From NCBI RefSeq assembly GCF_033439725.1, contig NW_026944384.1, positions 186,001 to 250,000 of the forward strand: a DNA stretch of 64,000 bases, read 5' to 3'. Of this stretch, positions 56,523-64,000 are shown piece by piece (position 1 is the first letter of the stretch; each line of letters starts with the position of its first letter). The position numbers were made by a program, and so were the translations under genes. Under the pieces are notes generated by a model. It had not been told where the DNA came from, did not search any database, and saw nothing but the letters and a program-made list of their open reading frames with translations. Source of the DNA: Neurospora tetraspora (taxonomy: Eukaryota > Ascomycota > Sordariomycetes > Sordariales > Sordariaceae).

Positions 56523-58286
56523 CACTCACTCTGCATGCTCCTATGTTCGGACAGGCCTCCTTCCAATCACAGGAGGTTCTCCAGGAGCTTTGCGTGGAAG
56601 GTGACTTACTCCGAGAGCTGTAGCTCGATTTCCGGCCAACATACAGCCCCGACGTCTTTGTCATTGCCACTCTTCCGGATGCTTACGAACACTTCCAAGG
56701 ACATCGAAAGACATGCGGGCGAAGCAACAGCACTTTTCCTTCTGCAGCATTAGTTCCTGACCAGCATATGTTCCGCATCATTTCTTAACAAAGCAAAAAA
56801 GCATATCCCAAACGGATGGCACCATCCTTTGTGCAGATTCTGGATCCCTCCATGCAAGGTCAATATGCGTGCCCGAGCAGCTCCAGTACCGAAATAGCAC
56901 AACACAGTCCTGCAGCTTCAAATTTCCGAGCCAGCTGCGGTACCCTCGGCCTCCGTCAAAGTCGACGCCGCTCTATGCACATTGCACCGGCGACTGCACC
57001 GAGCAAGCCACGAGGTCATTCACGGTAGCCTCTTTGCCTGAAGACACCCAGAAGCGGGGGGGAGAGGCTCCAGTCCTGTACCTGTCGGCAACCAACGGAA
57101 CAGCGTGGAAGCTCTACCAGGACAGCCTGCGCGCCCTATAGCTTCAGCGGCCACAATGGGCCCTTTAGCGAGAAGCTCCAGGCTTTCAGCACTTCCGGCT
57201 TGTATTCCGTCGGTGGGCGTGCAACGAGCATTATCACTCTGCCACCGGGCATCTCCGCGGCAAGTCGTGGAATCACGGCAACAACGCTTCTGTAGCTTCA
57301 AAATTCTTCGCGTTCCGGCATGTCGAGCTAGCTCCGAGGCTCTTCGTCGCTCGCAGGGAGCGTCGTCGGCGTTAGCAGAAGGACCGACTCCTTGGATCTG
57401 AGCAGAAGCTGTTAGCGACGAGACTACAGGTTTGGGACACGAGGAATTGGGGAACCTGGAGCACCTAGAGCACCTGGAGCGAGTGGGGCGGGTACAGGTA
57501 CCTCCATACCCGCCCCTCTATGGGCTGATTCTAACGATTACGCTGAAGCTGCAGCGGCGGACATGTTGGCTTGGTCTTGATGGCTCTCGTCGGTTGGGAG
57601 ATGAAGACAGATTTTGGGGGATCAAGTGCAAGTTGCGAGGAGCCTGGTGCAGGCTTGCAGGTGTCTTCACTTGGCAAAGAGTGTGAGGCAGGCACATGTC
57701 AGTTTCACGATGCCAAGCGACCTCTTGGAGACTCTCTCGCTGGAACGCGTTTCCTTGCGTTACTGCGAGATTCGGGTACTATCAGACGCATACCGCTCTT
57801 AGGGGGGATCCTGTTAGGGCAACTAGTGGTTTGCAACGGGCAAGAGTAAGGGAACATGTCGAATTCACAACGATTTTGGGAAAGTACACTAAAGTCAGAT
57901 CATCAGCCCCACCTTCCCAGCGCTCCCCAGGGTGGCTCCGCGTGCTTGTTCATACCTGCCACGACCGTCAACTCGAAAGAACAAGCGGCAGGATTGCAGG
58001 AACAAGAGGCCACCTTCCCTCAGCTCTGGCTCTGAAATTTTTTTGCTGGAACTTGCATCAGCAGCAAAAGAACGCCTATCAAAAACGAAAAGCACAACAA
58101 ATGCGTCTTTGCCGCCCCGTTCGTCCTGTTTTCTTTCAGAATTTCAGTTTTTTCTCCTTCTGAATTGTGTTGCTTTGTACAGATGGAACGAACGCTTTTG
58201 GCTGAGCTTGCCACCGGAATCTCATTTATAGGAGAGTCAGTAAACGAGAATTCACATGCAAAAAAGTTGTTACTGTCCAAGGAACT
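56523..58286. other. Gene-poor region with many short overlapping frames
   Basis: GC-rich sequence with frames up to about 155 aa on both strands, none with a motif or consistent splice structure. A Leu/Glu-rich stretch at about 56570-56620 may be decayed coding sequence. A perfect GC-rich hairpin lies at 57485-57516. Confidence 0.4.
57485..57516. other. Perfect 10-bp GC-rich hairpin
   Basis: GGGGCGGGTA (57485-57494) and TACCCGCCCC (57507-57516) flank a 12-nt loop that itself contains the palindrome AGGTACCT. It is not followed by a T-run. It is preceded by three near-repeats of CCTGGAGCAC/CCTAGAGCAC. Confidence 0.7.
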
Positions 58287-58469
58287 GTGCTTTGCGAACT
58301 TTTCAGCATAACTATGAAGCTGATCATCACAGAACGACCCGGCGAGCCCCTAGAGAGCTCCAGCACCGCGAAGAAAGTCAACGCTGGCACAGGCAACATC
58401 GAACATCGCCGCCAACACCCAACGCCTCCTCCCGAAGTCCCTTCCGAATTCCCTCCCCCTGGCCGAGCA

Positions 58470-58846
58470 GCAATCCGACCCCGAGACGAGAAGAAGAACT
58501 ACACGTTCTCCAGTTTCAGCAGACGATGCTGCCGGCTGTCAGAGTGGACAGAGTGCTCCTAGTCCGCTACGACGGAGGCGCCCATACGCTCTTCGTCCAG
58601 GATATCGACAAGCTCACTCGCTTGGGCACGTACGACTTGTCTCTCCCTTGCTTACAAGGCGCTCCTCAAGCTCAGGAGCCTGCCATGCTGGCCTAGCGAA
58701 TATGAGATTCGGAGGAGTCTATGGGATAGGGATGGTTTCCACGGGATGTTGGAACGCTCGGCGGATAGGGAGTCAGATCGGTTGCTGGCGTATACAACTA
58801 CCATTGCTGGACGAGCGGAGAAGAAGGAGATCTGGACTTGAATGAG
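58470..58846 (+). pseudogene. Frame-shifted copy related to the gene at 59616
   Basis: One frame reads DIDKLTRLGTYDLS. A second frame, one base off and starting within a CTCTCCC run, continues LAYKALLKLRSLPCW and YEIRRSLWD to a TGA at 58846. The gene at 59616 has IGKLTKMGTYDCLS and GYRLLWKLKDLP in one frame at the same spacing. A single extra base in the C-run near 58645 would explain the break. The 5' part is not clear. It looks like a decayed tandem paralog. Confidence 0.42.
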
Positions 58847-59615
58847 GGACTTGGGCGGCCATCAAGGGGAGGCCGCGGAGCTGGAGAAGTTGGGGAGGGA
58901 ACCAAGCACTGCTCGGCCGGATTAGGAGCCTTTGCCTGGGTTGGAACATGCTTTGGAATCTGGCAGATAGTGGAGTAGAAGGTCTTCGCAGGAGTCACAT
59001 TTTGATGCGTAATCTAATTTAGTTGCTATTCCAGAACATAAGGGTATATGCCTGTTGAATTCATCATAGCACAGGCATTTCCTTCGTCCTCTTCGCCGTC
59101 TTGACATCGTATTCCGTTTTGGAGAAGCCGGTATGCGTTGCAGTGATTGGGACAACAGAAAGCTGAAGTGGAAAGCGAGGCTCTTTAGTCCTTGCCCGAT
59201 GAGAGAGACAAAACATATGAACTGGATCGGTACCGGGAACCCAGGCTCTACCAGACACCTGACCTACTCGGAACCGGTGAAGAGGAGGTAGGTGGGGTAA
59301 AGTTCATCATGTGCAGTAGAGTTCAATGACTTCAAGGAGCAAGGTTCAACAACAGATGAATAGGAAGGTGCTAACACTGACAGAAATGCCAGGCAGCAAG
59401 AAATAACAGACCACCTGCTTCATCACAAAATCCCCGGGCTCGCCTCCTTTCAGCTTCCAAATCTGCACCAACTTCTTTCCCTTAACATCTTCTCATTGCC
59501 CTTCTGTCTCACTTTCCTGAGTATCTTCTTCCAAGCACATCAAGAGCAAGCCGGTCCACATTACAGGTGTCCTTTCCGTACTCCTTCGTCGTTGACATCA
59601 CAAGTCCAAAAAGCA
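58847..59615. other. Intergenic region, probable promoter of the next gene
   Basis: No supported gene. CT-rich stretches at about 59450-59600 precede the ATG at 59616. Confidence 0.5.
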
Positions 59616-61005
59616 ATGGAAGGCAAAACTCGGGCTCGTCCGGGCTCTCAAGCCTCCCACCGCACCTCTAGAGAAACAGCAATTGTCGCCGCATCCAAAC
59701 GAGCGAGATTCTCGGAAGCCGGCGATGATATCGGATTGAATGAGCCGCCCCTGAGGCCCGTCAAGAGTAAGTACACCATAGACTTCCTCAGAAACTCCAC
59801 AAATATCTGTGCCAAAATGTCCAGAGATGTCTGTCACGCAGGCTGGTTCATGCACTTTGTGTTGAAGCAGACTGTCGTTTTAACGATCGATCCGGATATA
59901 GATGGATCAGTCCTGTCTACAACTCAAGTTGAGGGTCTGGTCGTTCCCTCGTGTCGTTGACTTTTCTTCTTGTTCTTCAACCTCTCAAGTTCAGCATAAG
60001 CTTTTTGCCTTGTGCCCTTTGCCACGTCGTCAAAATTGTCTGCCATCTTTTTCACTCCGTTCACTTTGGCACTTAGTTGATGCTGACAATTTCATTTCTC
60101 AGGGCCACGTTACCTCGACGATGAGGAAGTTCCTGAAGAGCACTCAGCCTTGGAGACCTTGTCGCAACATGCACTGTCTCTCGTGAAGCCCAATGCCGCA
60201 AAGACTCAACATGCAGAGGAACACAATGTGGTGCCCCACACAATCATCGTTTCCAGATCCGACAGCGATCTCTACCAGCTGTATGGTTATTGCAGCAAGT
60301 GTTATGAGGGAGGCGAAGCGGCAGGTTGGCATCGTCGTCTCCGGATTCCCTTGCGGTAGATACGAGCTGCTGGGTGTCTTTCGCACTGGGAATGCCTCCG
60401 GGGTCGCCAAGAGTCTACATCGATTCATGAGCCAGTCACTCTGACATGGGAATGGCAGGCACTGGGGTGTCAACGGCAACCACTCATCCATCTGGATTGC
60501 AGAGTATCGTCGCCGCCTCCTTCCCTGGATCGGCAAGCTGACCAAAATGGGCACCTACGACTGCCTGTCGCTAGGGTATCGACTGCTCTGGAAGCTCAAG
60601 GATTTGCCCCAAGAGCCTCACTTGGACGATATGCGGAAGGCAAGGAGCGAGGCAGGCGACGTCACAAGCATCCTACTCCTGCCTCAGGACGATGAGATCG
60701 ATTTCATGCTGTATACCGTCATCAGGAGAAGTGCCACGAACGGTGACAAGTGGGCGTGGGAGCATGACCTAGCCGCCCTGAACAAGCAAGCATCGTTACT
60801 CCCGCAACCCACCTCCACGCAGTGGTTTCCCAACAGCAGAAACGCGCTGAGCAACTTGGGCAAGCAGCGGGAAGGATTGACAAGTGAGGTCTTTGAGCCA
60901 TTGCCCGGATTCCAATATGCTTTGGCGCTGGATCGCGGAGCATTGGGGGTGAGGAAGGGCGTTCATTGTGCGTGTTGTGCGGAGCAGGTTGATCAGTTAG
61001 CTTGA
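59616..61005 (+). CDS. Hypothetical protein, family unrecognised
   Basis: Model: exons 59616-59766, 60103-60298 and 60459-61005 give 297 aa with agreeing phases. Intron 1 is long for this genome (336 nt, GTAAGT...TTCTCAG, branch CTGAC). Intron 2 (160 nt) has a weak GTGTTA donor but a good CTGAC/GGCAG end. The N-terminus is basic (MEGKTRARPGSQASHRTSRE). The middle contains LDDEEVPEEHSALETL and SDSDLYQLYGYCSK. The C-terminal exon is best supported: WIAEYRRRLLPWIGKLTKMG, TYDCLSLGYRLLWKLKDLP, then FEPLPGFQYALALDRGALGV and a Cys-rich end HCACCAEQ. A related broken copy lies 1 kb upstream. An alternative open frame (60193-60444) overlaps intron 2 and could be a different splice form. Confidence 0.5.
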
Positions 61006-62176
61006 TAAAATGAGAACATGAAGTGTTCCTGTCGAAAACGTTTGAAGGACACTGCGTAATGCCTCAATCCGAACCGTAAATGCATGACTTGTTGTTGAAT
61101 TGAGATATTGAAACTCGTGTCGGGCCTCCGTTATCCCACAAAACAGATAAATTAGGATGTGTAAATGCCCAAACAAGTTGACCAGTGGCCTCGAGCTACC
61201 AAACTTTCCATCAGAAGTTTCTCAGCCCCGATTCAAGTCACCACCAACGTCGACAGCAAAAAACCAAGACCCAACGTGAAGGTCCAACCAACGAGGAGTT
61301 TGTCGGCAACACCAATAACAACATGTCAGGGATACTGAACAATACAATGAAACAAAAGTAAGCAGTGCATGAGCGAATCCATGCGTCGGTATAACCCTAA
61401 CCCTCTACAACAAGGGGAACTTCGAGCGTAGCGAGGTCCCCCCGGGAGGGGCCTCCACGGATTGGCCGCCGGAGGCAACATAGCGAAAGATGAGGATCCC
61501 CCGCTCACAACACACTGCAAAAGTAGATAACATCTAACATACTTTCTTGCGAATAGCAGGGCAGCGCGTTAACCACTCCGCCAAAGTGACTATGTAGTGG
61601 TTGTTGTTGAGATTGTGTGTCGGAGCTACCCCTTCACATTTCGAGGTTTGGAGGAGCTGGGGGAGCTTGCCGGGAAGTGGGGTTTGCAGGGTGAGCTCCT
61701 GTCAGCTTTGGTACAGCGATAAGCAGATAAGGTAGACATCCGATTGTGTGTCTGACGGCCTGACCGCTGTGTTTGACCGGTTGGGCCGGGCGGGATTGAG
61801 CGATTGCATTTGCCGTGTTTCGAACAACATCATCGGTCACATCTATTGACAAGCATCAATATCATTCGCAGCATCAGATTGATATCCAATCCTTCAAATC
61901 CTTCAAATCCTTTGCATCACCACAAGTTCCAAACCGGACAACAAAGTCGCCGCCGCCAACAATGGATTAATAATGACGCTCAGGCCCAGGGGCCTCGGTT
62001 CCCCTCTCTCCACCTTTTCTTAGGTGTTTAAGACCCCCGCTGTTCCCGCCGTCGATCTCGCCTTGTCACCAGCTCACTGCACTGCACTGCATCAATCTCA
62101 CCACCAGACGTCTACATACCAGACACCGAACGGTCTCACCACACCTATAACGAACGGTTCAAATAAACTGCCAAAA
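61006..62176. other. Intergenic region with a tRNA-Ser-like fragment
   Basis: No protein gene is supported. A tRNA-like 5' half is at 61553-61590. TAACCCTAACCCT at about 61392-61404 has two telomere-type units only. Just before the next gene the leader is CT-rich with two ATCCTTCAA-type repeats. Confidence 0.5.
61553..61590 (-). pseudogene. 5' half of a tRNA-Ser(GCT)-like sequence
   Basis: Minus strand GTCACTTTGGCGGAGTGGTT followed by AACGCGCTGCCCTGCTA fits the acceptor strand, A box and anticodon arm of a class II tRNA with anticodon GCT (Ser). No matching 3' acceptor strand (AAGTGAC) or B box (GGTTCGAATCC) is present in the next 200 bases, so it appears to be a fragment, unless a very long intron separates the halves. 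Confidence 0.5.
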
Positions 62177-63083
62177 TGACTTTCAGCTTGGTTGCTTTCA
62201 TTTATCCCAAGGAGGACAAGGTTGAGCGCGTAAGTTGGTCTCTGAAATGCTGAACTGCCCGCGCTGAACGGAGCTTCCCCGCTGTCGACTGGACCTGAGG
62301 TGCATGAAGAGGTGTGCATCTGGGCATGATATCACCACTTTTTGACTTGTTCACGGCTTCCCGTCAACGGAAAATTGTACCGCGAAACGAACGAATATCA
62401 AACCACAAAAGGGCCGACTGGGATTCTCTACCTTCCTACCGCCAACATCCGGTCCGACCTGTGTCTGCAACTTACCATCAACAATCGGCCCTTGTCTCCC
62501 ACGCCTTTCAACATTCTCCAACATCATGCATTGCAAACCTCGCCCCTTTTCTAAACCGAACCGGTGACATCTCCTGACAGTTCCCGTCCCATGTGCTAAC
62601 ACCCCTCTCCCCCATTCACAGCTCAAGGAAGTCGCCAAGGACATCGCCGAGTGGGTCAAGGCCAACGAGCCCGGCACGCTCCAGTACCACTGGTCCCAAT
62701 CGACCGAGGACGGCAAGCCCGTTTTTGTTGTTCAGGAGATGTAAGTTTATCACCTCTCACCAGTCACCTCTTTACCTCTTTCCGGCCACCCATCTTCCCC
62801 AACCCATCCATCCCCTCTTGCGAAAGCCGTCATAACCTGCACTACCTATGTACCCTCATACCGTCCCAACATCCCGTACCAAATGGTTCCGAGAACTGCA
62901 TATGATTGTCTGTCGCTGACACTGTCCAACCGTAGCTACGCCGACGAAGCCGCCTTCGAGGCTCACAAGAACGGCGAAAAGTTCAATTGGTTTGTCGAGA
63001 CTGGCAAGAAGGAGGATCTCTTCGCTGCTCCTCTTAAGGTCTGCATCCTTGACCCGTTTGGTGGTTTCGCTAGCCGTATTTAG
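62177..63083 (+). CDS. ABM-domain (dimeric alpha-beta barrel) monooxygenase-like protein
   Basis: Three exons (about 62177-62230, 62622-62740, 62936-63083) give 106 aa, the usual size of single-domain ABM/YgiN-type proteins. The sequence starts MTFSLVAFIYPKEDKVERLK, a first beta strand and helix. It continues with AEWVKANEPGTLQYHW (the helix then E-x-G-T-L-x-Y motif), GKPVFVVQEIYADEAAFEAH (strand, then E-x-Y-x-D-x-x-A-x-x-x-H) and ends with LKVCILDPFGGF. These are the signature positions of antibiotic-biosynthesis-monooxygenase folds, which act as cofactor-free quinol oxygenases or heme/quinone-binding dimers. Intron 1 is unusually long (about 390 nt) and intron 2 about 195 nt, both with good GT-AG ends. 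The exact substrate is unknown. Exon 1 end may be off by one base. Confidence 0.85.
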
Positions 63084-64000
63084 ATATGGTAGTGTTGGGC
63101 TGGTTGGTGATGGGTGACGATAATTGAAAATATTGAGCTCCTCTGCTTGATCTTTGACGTTACTGGTGGGACGTGCTTGAGAATTTGGAAGTTGGATCTG
63201 TTTTCTCGATTGCATCTAGTGTGATTTTGTCAATCAAGCTTGCACCTGCAAGAGGAGAGGTGGCTGGGGCGGAGGGATGGGCTTCCGAGTAAGAACCTCA
63301 CGATACTCGTCGAAGCCATCTAGGGAGGTTAGCCAGATCACTTATCCCGCTCCATTGCTTGAATGAAAACCTCGTTGCCTCATGGCAAAGGAAATGTGGA
63401 ACATGGTTCTCGGGGGTCTTGGACAGCTCAGCTGCTCAGGTGAAAGAGTCGAAGGGATGATGCCGTCCCATGTACTGATCGAGAGCACGATTTGAAGAGC
63501 GATATTTCGCAGTCTAACATGTTCCTTCAACCAGCGGCGAGATTTGTGTTCCGGGAGGCCTAGGCAGGAAGATTGAGATGCGGGAAATAGAATTTTAGGG
63601 CGGACGCATGCTAGTGACTTCGTGGTGTGTAGAGGTTGAAAGCCACTGTGAAGGGCTTGGTACCACGAGGGAGTCGTTTTGGGAATGCACACAGCGCACC
63701 TTCCCAAGGTACATACCTCTATTGAGGCGCGCAGATGGGACAAGGAGGTCGTAGTTCTTGCCAGTACAGAATCGGACGAGCATTGGGTCTGATTAGAAGT
63801 TTTTACGCAGTAAAGTAGAAAGAGCTGCTACCAGAAGAAGGATGAACAAAAAGCATACCGAAGGGGAACCAATGGGGAAGCCGGGAGAAGTCCCTGCCGG
63901 CTAACAGGCTCAGCCTTGTAACCGAGCTGCCGGTCACTGAGCTTGCGGCTAGAGCCTTGCGGCAGAGGACCAACACATCGCAACAACAAAACAACCAGCC
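63084..64000. other. Right end, no confident gene
   Basis: It contains the 3' flank of the ABM gene and short minus-strand frames (longest 133 aa) without motifs or splice context. A gene running off the right edge cannot be excluded. Confidence 0.4.

Noticed and set aside
60193-60444. 83-residue frame VMREAKRQVGIVVSGFPCG... as a separate coding exon
   Set aside because: It overlaps the proposed intron 2 of the gene at 59616 and is out of phase with both neighbouring exons; kept only as a possible alternative splice form.
61392-61404. TAACCCTAACCCT telomere-like sequence
   Set aside because: Only two units; short CCCTAA words also occur elsewhere in the window (for example near 2300 and 17685), so there is no evidence of an interstitial telomere.

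Overview
The window is eukaryotic nuclear DNA from a filamentous ascomycete fungus, probably a Sordariomycete. Genes carry short GT-AG introns (mostly 57-115 nt) with CTAAC/CTGAC-like branch sites. The gene families are fungal: a HeLo-type kinase-like protein, an AA12/sorbosone-dehydrogenase-like enzyme and ABM-domain proteins. A 25.6 kb AT-rich block has the C-to-T/G-to-A saturation expected of repeat-induced point mutation (RIP). Gene models below come from reading splice sites and frames by eye; family names are recognition from motifs, not database results.

Left arm (1-16073). A minus-strand HeLo-plus-kinase-like gene (4108-5784) is broken by an 8-bp tandem duplication and a second frame slip. 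Divergent from it is an intact five-exon gene (6875-10289) fusing a protein kinase, a C2H2-like finger and an ankyrin segment. Next come a Zn2Cys6-spaced gene with an in-frame stop, a trypsin-like fragment with a 29-aa tandem duplication, an inverted gene fragment, and a single-pass membrane protein (14225-15589). Signalling domains next to broken effector-like domains resemble fungal allorecognition/NLR-type neighbourhoods, but that is inference.

Centre (16074-41638). One Copia/Ty5-type LTR retrotransposon with two 205-bp LTRs, a half-tRNA-iMet-type primer site and a polypurine tract has been inflated to 25.6 kb by nested insertions and RIP. Inside are a Helitron relic (minus strand), a probable MULE relic, minisatellites, a tRNA-like sequence, a complete 2172-bp gag-only LTR element (minus strand, TSD ACGTT) and a 416-bp TIR element inside the reverse transcriptase. 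Degraded Copia Gag, integrase, RT and RNase H can still be read on the plus strand.

Right arm (41639-64000). An intron-containing tRNA (probably Gly-CCC), a secreted AA12-like oxidoreductase, three minus-strand paralogs of an unnamed family sharing one intron position, a 2.5 kb AT-rich AGTACT-rich island with a solo LTR, a small acidic protein, a pseudogene/gene pair of another unnamed family, and an ABM-domain gene. Many intergenic stretches contain only short accidental open frames.
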